Source: Zhengitettix transpicula
Lineage: Eukaryota > Arthropoda > Insecta > Orthoptera > Tetrigidae
Direction: 5' to 3'
Assembly: GCA_037074705.1 (NCBI GenBank)
Contig: CM073596.1
Span: 29,176,001 to 29,240,000 of the forward strand
DNA length: 64,000 nt
The notes under the pieces were generated by a model. That model saw nothing but the letters and a program-made list of their open reading frames with translations, did no database searches and was not told the DNA's origin. Of this stretch, positions 46,425 to 58,099 are shown one piece after another (the first letter of the stretch is position 1; each line of letters starts with the position of its first letter). Made by a program: the position numbers and the translations under genes.

Positions 46425-46740
46425 TTAACAAAATTAATGGTTTAGATTGTAATTCTTGTTATATCGAGCAAACAAATCGATGTCTAAGATCTAGAACTAA
46501 TGCAAATAGAAATAATTTGAAATTTAACGTCCAAAATTATTCAGTTGTGTCCAAACATATTTATTTTTTTTAAAATAAACAGTTTCTTTTGGAGAAACGA
46601 AAAGATTGTAGAAGAAGAATGTAAATATTATAAAAGTTGATGAGTTAAATGTTGTATTTTAGATCTAATGTTCCTGACATTAATTTAAAAAATTATTGAT
46701 TTTTAAATTATTTAAAAATATTGATCTATAGATCTCAATA
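46425..46740 (+). pseudogene. Penelope-like element GIY-YIG endonuclease remnant 2
   Basis: Plus-strand translation gives KINGLDCNSCYIEQTNRCLR, the GIY-YIG nuclease start (usually C..C...YIGQT.R...R), with the G of YIG changed to E. NNLKFNVQNYSVVSKH follows, then, after frame breaks, a tail resembling EEEC.YYK-L-SEMLY. Penelope-like retroelements carry this nuclease after the reverse transcriptase. The reverse transcriptase itself is not recognisable upstream. Confidence 0.7.
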
Positions 46741-47037
46741 ATAGACAATCATAAATTGAATTTATAATTTTCGTGTCATTTTTAAAATTACTGGTCGAAA
46801 CGTTAGATCTAAATTGCAACATTTCACTGATCAATCTTGATAATTTTTACATTATCCATCTAAAATCTTTTCCATGTTCCAATAGAATTTATTATATAAT
46901 CTTTGTTTCATCTAAAATTTTCTTATAATAAATTGTAACACTTTCAATTACATTTCTATATAAATGTATTATAAATGTTCATTTATGTGAGATTTTGTTA
47001 CTTAATTTTTTTTAGATTATAAAATGTAATTAAACAC

Positions 47038-47065
47038 CTGAAGACGTCCCAATAAGGAACGAAAC
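47038..47065 (+). ncRNA. Hammerhead-like core 3' of Penelope-like remnant 2
   Basis: CTGAAGA (47038-47044), an imperfect stem CGTCCC/GGAAC, then GAAAC (47061-47065). It lies about 300 bases after the endonuclease remnant, where Penelope-like elements have their terminal repeat. Another GGTCGAAACGTTAG at about 46793 may belong to the same end. Confidence 0.45.
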
Positions 47066-47387
47066 TTTATATTTAATGTCTGTTTTGAATAGAATTTTTT
47101 TTAAAAAATTCTTTCTAATATATATTTTTAATTTAAAAATAAAGTCTGATTAGTATAATTGTCAAGTGATAAGAGGTTATATTACGCGATTATTACGTGG
47201 ATTCAGTTATTAATTAAAAAATATAAGTCCAAAACAATGAAAATGTACGAGTCTTCCACATCCTAACAGCTTCTCATGAGAATCTATGAAAAAAAAATTC
47301 TATTATTTTCTATTCAAGTATTAAAAATATACTTATATATTTTGAGTGTGAAATGAAGCGCACGAACTTGAATTCTTTTTTTTAAAA

Positions 47388-47945
47388 GGGGGGGGGGGTG
47401 TAGACACGCTATGTATAGGGTAATCCATATAGTGGCAACTCCCCTCTTATAGCATAGGAAAGGGATTTGAAAGGGGGGATGCGGAAGGGTAGAGGAAGGT
47501 ATCCAAGGGTTACTAGGGCCCCCGGGCTATATTTTAAGGATCCTACCCGGCATTCGCCTAAAGGAAATGCAGGACAAACCTTAGAAAAACCTGCATCGGG
47601 TAGGTCGGGCATTGGATACTTGTCCCACGCCCTTCCGATAGCGGGAGAGGAGTTTGCTGTGGGGACGGAGCATTCCCTTCTCCGTTCCTCGACCAGTTTA
47701 TAAGGCAGCTGGCCGACTATTCCAATGGGAATAGCGAACAACTCTTACCGTATGCCCAAGGTCTGCGACCCCGGAACATACACCTCTCAATACAGGCCGA
47801 GGTGCCTCGGTTTGTGGGAACCTTAGTTCAAAAATGGAGATGAAAAGGCATACCCAAAGGTAGCCCCTTCGTATCTCTCCTAAAAGGTTCTGCCTGCGAG
47901 AGAAAATCCCTCGCAGGTTACCTGCGAGAGAATCCTCTCCTTTTC
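47388..47945 (-). repeat. Dispersed SINE-like family, copy 6 (full length)
   Basis: Minus-sense full copy. The plus-strand left end is T8-AAAA-G11, i.e. an A-containing tail, followed by GTGTAGAC. The right end carries the self-complementary CTGCGAGAGA...CTCGCAGG leader in two copies. It is very similar to copy 3. Confidence 0.85.
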
Positions 47946-48002
47946 GCTCCGCCGACTAATTCAGTTTAGTAACAGAAATATATATATCACGAAAACCTTT
48001 CA

Positions 48003-48268
48003 GCTGCGACCCCACAGCGAACCACTCTCCCGCCATCGGAAGAGCGTGGGACAAGTACCAAATGCCCGACCTACCTGATGCAGGTTTCTCTAAGGTTTTC
48101 CCTGCATCACTTTTAGGCGAATGCCGGGTAGGATCCTTAAACTATAGCCCGGGGACCTTATTTAACACTTGGATACCTTGCTCCACACTTCCGCATCCCC
48201 CCTTTTATATATGCTATTAAAGGGGAGTTACCAACATGTGGATTACCCTCATGTGTTACCCTAAAAAA
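48003..48268 (+). repeat. Dispersed SINE-like family, copy 7 (5'-truncated)
   Basis: Starts within the family at AGCTGCGACCCCACAGCGAA and runs to GGATTACCCTCATGTGTTACCC plus seven A. It lies only about 55 bases from copy 6, in the opposite orientation. Confidence 0.8.
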
Positions 48269-48274
48269 ACTGAT

Positions 48275-51200
48275 GATTGTTGCAATGATTAGAATTTTTA
48301 AAGTACAGGGATTGCCACAATATTCATTAAAATTCTGCCTTAATGGAAATGACCTTACATACACAGCAAACGTTTTGTTATTATTTTTTTTTTAATTCAA
48401 TCTGAACAAGGAAATTTATCTAATAAATAGTTCTGAGAAGTTCTTCGATTGCGCACGGATTGTGACACACTTGTGAATTGAATATCTTCATGGCTAACGC
48501 AATTTTTTTTCCTTATTCCAACGTTCCGAGTGTTGTCATTAGTCAGCTTCCTACAAGTATAATTTTAATACGTATTCACTCATTTGTAAGTATCATCGAT
48601 AAAGGTTGTGTCTTTCTTACATAACGCTTTACAAATAAGCCGCAGGTGTAGAACATTAAAAAGGATCGAAGGTTTTGCCGGCTGGATAAGTAAATCTTTG
48701 GGGTCCGGGTCAAGACGTTTCGGTGTCTTACTCTTTAGTCGCGGCTGAAGTTTTCTTTGGCCCGATTTGAAATCAAAGAACTACGTATCTAAAAATACGG
48801 ATTTCAGTTTAATGAAAGACGAACCTTATATATTCGTATAATTTGCAATTACTTCCTGCTAGTGGACCAATATTTGTAAAATAAAAAAAAACAAGTATTT
48901 CAGATATCACATAAAGGCAAGATATATTTACCCCCATGGCATCAATTTTACACACTATGATATAATTTCAAAGAAATATTCAGTTAATCGGTATAAATTA
49001 TATATGTGTGAAGACCAGGCTACGTTTATAAATTATTTTTATTATTTTATTTTCTCCAGTAAAGAAGATAAAGGGAGGAATCTAGGATATGTAAATATGG
49101 GGCGAGGGGGAAAAAAATTTTCTGCCAAAAACGGCCGTTTAAGACTGGCTAAAAAGAGTGTATGAAAACGAGTAATTTGTAAGATATATGAAATTAAAAA
49201 ATCCTAAAATTCTTAAAGACGACAGAGGGTGTGACGTCAGAACTAGGCAACGTTGCACACCTCGGTGACTATTGGTGACGTCACACGAAGACATCACACC
49301 CGGTAATTTGTAATTAAGCCTATCTTCGTAAGTATATGTTTCCGCAAAAAAAAAGTTATTTAATAAATCGACTTGTAAATGTGGTTTAGAATGGCTGATA
49401 TTTTAATCGTTTCCATTTCCATTTGTTCGATATTAGCCGAATATAAACAACACAGAAATTTTTCACATGTACAACATTAAAAAATTTATTAGACTGAACT
49501 CGAGAAATTACTTTAGTGTTAGACGGAGCTCTTTTTTTCAGTTACGAACTTGATATACTCTTAAATATAGGGATTAAAATTATGGAGACGCGTTTTGAAT
49601 ATCTGTAGCTACACGTTGCACGATCGTACATTACAAAATTTCTAGTGTGCATTACCTGCTTGACTTGACGTTGTAAATTCTGTGGATACTTAGCTGTACT
49701 ACTTTAACAACAAATTTCAGGTCTAGTGTCCGTTTAAAGTCAGTGGTTTGCTTAACTTGCAATGAAAATAATCTAGTGCGTGAGTTTTAACAATTCCCCC
49801 ACATACAATTAACGTTATGTCATTCGACTCACGGTAATAGTAAACAGGGATATTTCTTTCCATTTTTATTAGAAGCAACAATACTTATAAATCAGGTTTA
49901 ACTCAACTGCGGTCAGTGGAATCTGGTGCAGCACTTCTGTTTGTCAATCAGCGTAACGATGGGAAGTTAAATTGTTGAAAGATAAATTAGTAGGTCCTAA
50001 TTTTTTGTTAGTTGACGAGAGTTTTAGAGTTGTTCCGATTTCATTCTACTCGCTCCAATGTAGAATTCTGGCTTTACACCTTTTAATAAACATGTTGGAA
50101 AATTGTAATTAAATGTTTTCATGCAAGTTATTAACAAATATGTGAGGTGTTGACTTTATGTACTGTAGGATTACCATTATTCTGAGAAAAATGTTACAAT
50201 TAATATTAAACGTAGGTCATCAATATTTTTCAATTCTATTAAAATGAGAAAAATGTTCACTTTTTCTACATTCAATCAGAAAAATATATTCGTATATTTC
50301 TGACAAATACTAACATCTTAAATATATTCTTTAAGCAGTGGAATACGTCAGACATATTTTCCGTATTCCTTAAATTGTTTTATGGATGGTCTCAGTCTTT
50401 ACAGTAAAATAAATTAGCCTTTTTAAAATTCACGCATTGAATAAATAGCGTGTATATATATTTTTTAAAAAAACTTGCGTTAAATGTTTCGAAAGGCGAA
50501 TAGTTTAAATAGATAGCATTTTCAACCCTTATCAATGATTCGATCAAAGACTTCGGGGGAAAAAAAATATTATTTAACTTTATTCTTAACGATTTATATA
50601 CATCCTAAGACGTTTAACATGAAGAAAAGAACTGTTCATTGAACAAGAGAAAGAAAATACAGCTCAAGAGACAACGAGCATAAATAAAGTATTATGAATG
50701 TTGAGCTAACGGTTCGGAATTTGAGGAGACTGCAAGCTGATAACGTTCTTCTCTCTCTACAAGACAGGAAAGAACACGTGAATATATCGATTACAGGTCC
50801 AAATGCCCGTGGTTGTTAGTACTTTAATTCACTTTAGAAGGTTTATAGAGAACTGCCGAAATAAACGAGTAAAATGCTGAAGAATTTATTTAAGATGTAA
50901 TTTTAAGCCATTCTGCGATTAAAACACGTAAAACACAGGACAGACCATTTTAGTGTTAATTTTCAGTGATTTCAGGAATCTCGTCCCCTTTTGTTGTTTC
51001 TAAAATAATTATTTTCATAGTCGTAACAACACTAGAAGTAATCGCGCAACGGACAATTAACACAGATCAACAGGTATATCATTTTTGTATAATATTCTAA
51101 GAACATTTGTAGTGCTGATGATCGTCGAGTAATAAAGTTCCGGTATTATCAGCCACAATGAATGAGCAAATAGACTAACAGAAAAAATAAGCAAAAAGCC

Positions 51201-51800
51201 GTATGTAAATTTTATAAAAAAATAATTTACTGAACTACGAATAAAACTACTGTATTGACTGTTGTGTTATTATCAATAAATCGTTAACTATAATTTTTTT
51301 CAAAACGGTAAAATTTGTTATTTAATAATTAACCTGGAAGCTGTCCGGGAGTTTTCTCACTATTTAAAATGCAGGAATTGTTTTCACTTTTATTACGACT
51401 ACATTTCAATTAATGTTTATTTTTGTGTTAAAATTGGCAGATCGTCCAACAACGAGGGCACCATTCGGGAGTATTATGCAAAGATCTGAGAAATCACTCT
51501 GTATGCAGGCGACACAGCACTCACGTACCTCGACACTTGTACCGGTGTTCCCTTTCTCTCCGTCTCTCTCTCTCTCTCTTTAAAAGTAAATCACTGCAGC
51601 TGGTCGTGGACTTGCGTACCTGCTCCAGTCGGCGAGACGTTGAGAAGTTCACTGAGCTGCCTGAGCTGGGTCCCACTCATGGGCAAGGCCTTCGACCTTG
51701 AGGCAGGCGAATATCCGCAAAACCATGCTATCCCCGCCGCTAGAAACACCTCAAAGCCACATCAACCACCCAACAAAAACAACAGCTATAATTAGCTCTC
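48275..51800. other. AT-rich intergenic DNA; paired TGACGTCA palindrome at 49.23 kb
   Basis: GTGTGACGTCA at about 49229 and TGACGTCACAC at about 49273 form an inverted pair with CRE-type cores. A (TC)n run lies at about 51561-51580. Open frames are absent or short. No gene recognised. Confidence 0.4.
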
Positions 51801-51819
51801 GTCCAACTTGATGGAGTGC

Positions 51820-52080
51820 CGACCATTCATTACCTGTTGATGCCCAAACATGTCCGATCTGCGGCCTACATCACGTTGAATCCCATTTCATTTTACATTT
51901 CTGACCCGTCAAGGCGAAACAACAACAAAAGAGCATTTTGTTCCACATTACCTACACCATCCTTCCCATAGATTGTAATTCATTCCTCAACAAATATTTC
52001 AACTTATATTTTATCTTAAAAATCCAAAAAATAGTCACAACCATTTTATTATATCTGTTGTACTATTGTCACATATTATT
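51820..52080 (+). pseudogene. LINE C-terminal zinc-knuckle remnant (tentative)
   Basis: Translation near 51822 gives HSLPVDAQTCPICGLHHVES followed by HFILHF, resembling the CPxC...E..H.L..C knuckle at the end of many LINE reverse transcriptases (last Cys changed to Phe). AT-rich coding-like tail follows after a stop. Short, so only tentative. Confidence 0.4.
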
Positions 52081-52342
52081 TGGATATTAATTAATATATG
52101 TTAAAATACTTGTTAATGTCACATATCTTTATACATATCTTTAACAGAATTAAACTTAATTTTTTTTTCAGTAGGTCTAACGTAAACACATGGGATCGAT
52201 CCTTATTTTTGAATATTTGTAATTGTATTTTGGTACTTATGAAACAATATAACATTGGATTACAGTCACTCTCTCTTTATAAGTCGAGGGCGGAAATTTA
52301 ATTTAATCACATGTCTAAACATCTGTGGTTGTTGGTCTGTAC

Positions 52343-52680
52343 CCTATTGGAATAGTCGGCCAGCTGCCTCCTAAACCGGTCAGGGCACGGCGAGCGGAAA
52401 GCTGCGACTCTACAGCTAACCCCTCTCACGCCATCGGAAGGGCGTGGGACAAGTAGCCAATACCCGACCTACCTGATGCAGGTTTTTCTAGGGTTTTCCC
52501 TGCATTACTTTTAGGCGAATGCCGGGTAGGATCCTTAAACTATAACCCATGGGGACCTAGTTAACCCTTGGCTACCTTCCTCTACCCTTCCGCATCCCCC
52601 TTTTCAAATCCCTTCCTATGCTATTAAAGGGGAGTTGCCACCATTTGGATTACTCTCATGTAGTTTGTTACCCCCAAAAA
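52343..52680 (+). repeat. Dispersed SINE-like family, copy 8 (5'-truncated)
   Basis: Starts at TATTGGAATAGTCGGCCAGC and ends TAGTTTGTTACCCCC plus seven A. It is followed at 52682-52760 by an extra stand-alone copy of the family's last 75 bases (CAAATCCCTTCCTATGCTAT ... TGTAGGCTGTTAC). Confidence 0.82.
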
Positions 52681-52804
52681 AATCCTTTCAAATCCCTTCC
52701 TATGCTATTAAAAGGGAATTTCCACCATGTGGATTACTCTCATGTAGGCTGTTACACACACAAAAGAAGCTGTCGATCCTAACAGGAGAGTAGGAGAGGA
52801 TGTC

Positions 52805-53125
52805 TTCATCTCTCTCTCTGCTTTTGAACTGAGGTTCCCAATGGTTGAGACACCTGGGTAAGTTTTGCACCTGAGTCGCAGACGTCGGGGCTACGGAAAG
52901 GGTTGTCTGCTGTTGCTGTTGGAACAGACGGACAGCTGTCGAGGCATGGAGACGGGAAGGCTGCACAGAAAACCCCACCCCAGTCACCGGAAGGGCGTGG
53001 GACAAGCACCAGGTGCCCGACCTACCTGACGCAAGTTTCTATATTTAATTTAAATTTCTCTCCCTTCCGTTTAATCACTATCTAATCCCTTCCTAACCTA
53101 TTACAGGGTAGCTGTCACTATAAAA
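52805..53125 (+). repeat. Dispersed SINE-like family, copy 9 (divergent subfamily)
   Basis: Retains TTGAACTGAGGTTCCCA, GGAAGGGCGTGGGACAAGCA, GCCCGACCTACCTGACGCAA and an A7 end, but the middle differs: TGTTGCTGTTGGAACAGACG replaces the usual ATTCCCATTGGAATAGTCGG. The block with TAGGATCCTTAAAC is absent. It looks like a separate, older or parallel subfamily. Confidence 0.7.
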
Positions 53126-53129
53126 AAAT

Positions 53130-56100
53130 TATTTCGCCAACAAATTGACTATTATGCATATGGATCAAACTAGCGTTCAAAACCCATAATTAATAACGGT
53201 CAATTTTTTAAAATTGATCTACATATCTCATACACTGCACGGGATGGCTTTATTCATGAAAATAGCTTTCAATATCTAATGTATATAATGGTTTGAGTAT
53301 ATTAGATATAAGTTTCTGGTTGTTTCGTAGTTGACAGTTATTGTGAGCAAATAAAAATGTATGCAGCATGTAATGTAATTAATAAATTCAAAAAATTAGC
53401 TGATAGAAGTGAGTAATTGGAAAGAATGTTGACGTTCAGAATAAGAGTCAACAGGTACTGACGGACTTTCCAGGCAGTAAAAAAATGTTATTTATATATT
53501 AATAATTATTTAACTTCCGAAAGTATGATAAAACTGTTAAGATCAAGTTCGTCGACACGTCTTTAAGAAGACTAAAATATATTAAAGAAGAGTGGGTGAT
53601 GAAAGTATTGCAGAAACTCTTTTAATTGAAGGAGGTCGTCTCAAAGCTTTATTCAACTGGTTGAAAGAGAACGAAATTGTTTTCGAAGATGTTATCTGGA
53701 CGAAAAACAAAGAACAGGGGCATGAAATCATTCTGCGGTTGAATGATAATCTAAAAAGGTAACTGATGTCAAAAAAACTGGTTTCAAATGCGGAACTCAC
53801 AATTTTATTTTTGGAATCAGCCGTGGAGAAAGTAAAAAGATATTGCCACAAAATACGTTGAAAATATATAGAATTTGTTTAAAATACGATATGTTGAGTC
53901 CTGAAGATCCACAAACATCTCTCAACTCTTTGATCCGCACACCGAATATTTAAAAGCGTTAAAATTCCAAGTTGATATGAATAAGAAAATTAAAGATTTG
54001 GTTAATAGTTTTACATCTAGAGACATATTAATTTCTTCCCTTAATGTCATGAACTCTGCGGTAAATTAAAGAACCAAACAGGTCGTTGATGGGAATAATT
54101 TCGAACTGATTCAGAATCTAATACATATTAATAATCAGACTGCACTATTTTCATGAAACAAATTGAAATGACGTACGAAGAGTAATTGCACTGTGATTAC
54201 ATTGTTGCAATGTGACGTGAGGCAGGCTGCATCCAGGTTGCGAAACGACTGGTCTTGTATCATCACTTATCCCGAGGAACAGGTTTTGGACTTGTTTCCA
54301 GTGTGTTTTGAGAAACAGTGCTCTTGATACTGGTCCAAGAAAATACTTTTAATCCGAGGGTCAAGTTCAAGGATTCCCAACAATTTCCTACAATGACTCC
54401 CTAGTCCAGTTTTGTTTCGCAATAGACCACCTAACTTTTTTTATGATTCATAAATAGCACCACGATTAAAGTTGCATTTGTAAGGACACTCCAGTAACTA
54501 ACATGACAAATATATATTTTATTAAACAATTTTTTCAATATTACTGTCATGTAATTATAATATAATTTTTATTTAAGAAACTTAATGATTTGTTGATGAT
54601 TTTCTATAATAATTTTTGTATTATACGTAGAATTATTTATAATAATCACAAATAAACTTGTTATATACAATTTAATAATTTCTAGTTTTTCTTAATTAAT
54701 TGTTTTCGAGACTAAATTCTGCGTCAAACATGTAAGATCTACTAAAAAAAACGTAATTGTTCCGTGTCATCGGTTAATTTGATTACCTTTTTGCGAACTT
54801 CTTCCAATTCCAAAATTAGGCATGAGAAATTGTTTGAAAATTGATTTTATCTTCCAAATCCTCCCTACGGCGGCGAAGTGACACTCGACTTTAGATGCGT
54901 ACATCAAACCTCCATATGATAATCTATATTATGTTATACATTATATTTATCTGACTTCAATTGAATCACAACTGATTAAACAAGTCAAATTGTCAGAACT
55001 ATCTAATTAAATAAAAATCATCACATTTTAATCAAAGAAATATTAGCACTACGTGTTGAACCTCTTCACTTGCAAATATAAAAAAATTGTAAGCCTTAAT
55101 ATCTTAAAAATTCAATTTTTTATAAACATGATATTGGTAATACATTTATGTGAATATAATTAAAAATTCCATCTCATTTTTAGATGTTCACCTGAAGGGG
55201 TTTCAAAACAAAGGAAACTAAATTTAATTGGATGAAAATGTGATGATTTTTATTTTATTGATTGGTCCTGACAAGTTGACTGATTTATACATATATATTT
55301 ATAGATATTAAAATTGATATTTTTATTAATCACAATCGTAGAAAATTAAATAAAATTTTAATCAGAACACTTTAACACGACCCCAAATAAAACCCTGGAA
55401 AACGGAGTTCTTTTTAAACTACCATCGGCCTCGAAGGCAAACCTGGACTAGTTATGTTAAGAATTTTTCAATTTAAGACCGTGGATTCCAGGAGTTGGAA
55501 TAAAATACGTTTTCAGAAAGTTAATTTATTTTCTATTAGTCGTTCAAATAATAGCGTTTCTGGACAGTTAGAGGGTACGGGTTATTCAACTTGTGGGTGG
55601 TGCTGTGTTGAGGTCAAAGCCTTGTCGTCTGAAAGATATCTTGCTTTCAAACCAATAAAGATAGTGCCTTATCCTCTTAAGGAGGTAAAACACGGATCCA
55701 TACGTAGAATAGGAAATTGATTTCAAGTTTTGTTTTACAGCCGACATCATGAACTGTGAAGTTCAATTTCCACATGAGACCAAAATTAATGTTTCAGTTC
55801 AGATGATTATTAATCAAGGAAACAATAAAAAGGATTTAATGTTGATAGGAATAAATTTCAGTTCAGTTTTGCCTTGAAAGGAAAATACTTGTGAGAATGA
55901 CCAGACTCAATCATTTTATTTACATTTTCCTGGATGTCTATTAAATCAGGCATGAAGAAATATCGTACAGCGGATGAATCGCTCCTCTTTACTAGAGATA
56001 GATTTCCTCAAAGATCACCTGATTATCTACGACTCTTAGTGGATGCAACCTTGAAGTGGTGAAGCCCACGCTTAGCCAACAACTGAAGCCAGAGCATTCT

Positions 56101-57120
56101 ACGTGTCCACCAGGAAATCTCATGACTGTATTTTCTCTGTCCCTGAGAATGATTCCAGTCGGCTTATTTTTTTTAACAAGGCACTACTATGTCAGACGAA
56201 GTCATTTTCCAGGGAATATTAGCTCCGAGCTCCGGCCGTTCTAAAATGACACATTTATAATGGGAAAGACTTTTATACCCGCCGTTTCCCTGAGATAAAC
56301 CCAAAGCTTGATGCTACCAACAACACCATTGCTTCATCTTTAATTAAGTTGCACATATTATGCATTTAGTTCTCTTGTCACGAAATTAACTTCACTTTTT
56401 CCTCACAAATTATTATTAAAGACATGCAGATTATACTTAAAATTACATGTAATCTTTCAATGATAAACGGAACTTACATTACTGAACAATTCGTGCTTGA
56501 TGATAGACCGTCTTCTGTCACAAACGTGACAAGAGCCAAACTTCCATCGCTTCCACAGTTTGAAAGATCACAAACCTTCCCACGGAAGAACTGATTAAAT
56601 TATACCTCGATAACATGTTAATCGGCGCGGAAGCTGGCTGAACTTCAGATCGGAGCACGGTGAACTAGTGGACGAGACCTTGGCCTAGTTTTACTATCGC
56701 GATGAAATGCAAAGATTGGTTCTAAAATAATGAACAGTAACGGTGAAAGAATGCACTCGGATTGTCCTTTTCAGACTCTGGTCAACAAGGACATCGCTGA
56801 CCTGGAAGCAGTTGAAATTATATAAGGACAAACAGACTTCAAGGGTATTTCGAAATTTGCGCCGGAAGACGTGTCACTAAACATGTCACTTAAAGCCGAA
56901 GGAGAAACATCCGGCTATACTGAGTGCATTGAAAATTGGTTCTTGAAAATAAATATGAACCAGGGGCACGAATACACTCAATATTTACTTGTTTTTACTA
57001 AATTGAAACTCGTTATCAAAGGCTCGATGTAATAATATTATAATGAACCAAGAATTATAATCAATATATCTGCGAAAAAAATATATTATTTAATTTTATA
57101 TCCGATAAATTGAAACGTGG
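53130..57120. other. AT-rich intergenic DNA; no gene recognised
   Basis: Stretches at 53580-54180 and 56700-56950 have coding-like composition broken by stops (for example DPQTSLNSLIRTPN at about 53910, LVNKDIADLEAVEII at about 56780) and may be unidentified retroelement debris. CACCTGAAGG...GGAAAC at about 55190-55215 is a weak hammerhead-type scrap. The frame 55454-55720 (88 codons) is unrecognised. Confidence 0.35.
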
Positions 57121-57129
57121 AACTTAAAA

Positions 57130-57850
57130 ATTTATAGGTATGTTGACAACATATTTTGTATTTTCCCTTCCGATAAATTGGATGAATCAATTGTTGTATT
57201 ATTATTCAAATATTAAATTCACTAATGAATTGAAAAATGATTGACATATGAAGTTTTTAGAATCCCGTCAGAATTATTTTTCACTTAGAAACTTCTTTCA
57301 TAAATCTACTAACTCAGTTGTGAATTTTTTATCTAATCATCCAATTAATCATAAAAAGGAAATAATTTTTTTAATATTTTTATTTTTGTTGAAAAGGTTT
57401 TATTATTGTCTGATACATCACTTCATACTGTTAACCTTAACTACGTATATAAAGTATAACTGTTAATTAATATACTATCGATTTTATTGTAAAATCTATT
57501 AATCTTAGAATTAATTACACTTATAACAATAAAAAAATCTTTCCTTCAGAAAAAAAACTACTAGAAATTTTATTGTTTTACCATTATGAATGTTTATCTA
57601 CCAATTGTAGAATGTTATTTAAAATACTAAATATCTCTGTAATTTTCAAATCTGTTAATTCTTAGTCATATTTTGTTAATAAACAAAGAGGGTCTAAGTA
57701 TTTTGGATTCCCATAATGTTGTTTGTAAAATTAGTTTCAATAATTACTCGTTTTGTTGTATCGGTCAGACTAAACGATCTTTTCTACCTAGAATTGTTCT
57801 CCGATTACAAAAAAAAAATATTAGATCGCAATCGGAATGATTCAATATTG
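57130..57850 (+). pseudogene. Penelope-like element remnant 1: reverse transcriptase end plus GIY-YIG nuclease
   Basis: IYRYVDNIFCIFPSDKLDE at 57130 is the catalytic YVDD box region of a Penelope-type reverse transcriptase with the second Asp changed to Asn. HKSTNSVVNFLSNHPINHKK (about 57300-57358) is the family's RKPT...Y..F.SNHP..HK block. After frame breaks, VVCKISFNNYSFCCIGQTKR at 57718-57777 is a decayed GIY-YIG nuclease start (GIY as VVC, YIG as CIG). The order reverse transcriptase then nuclease is diagnostic of Penelope-like elements. Stops and substitutions mark it as dead. Confidence 0.82.
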
Positions 57851-58048
57851 ATAACTGTTATTCTAGATAAGGAAGTTAATTTCAAAAAAGGTTAACATTA
57901 TAAATGCTCACACAATTTTTTTAAAGACAAAACAAGACATGCATCATTTAAATACAATTAATAAATAACCGTTGTTAGTTTCTTTCTTGTATTCTAATTC
58001 TGTGATATATGTTACCTTGCCGTTTATCATTTCAGTCTGGCTCTAGTA

Positions 58049-58082
58049 TTGACAAAGATCACAACTGTTGATCGAAACGTCT
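58049..58082 (+). ncRNA. Hammerhead-like core 3' of Penelope-like remnant 1
   Basis: TTGACAAA, then GATCAC-AACT-GTTGATC (a paired stem II, GATCA with TGATC), then GAAACGTCTACG. It lies about 200 bases beyond the nuclease, the expected place for the terminal repeat. The first box has drifted from CTGATGA to TTGACAA, so activity is unlikely. Confidence 0.5.
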
Positions 58083-58099
58083 ACGCACTTTTAAATTAT

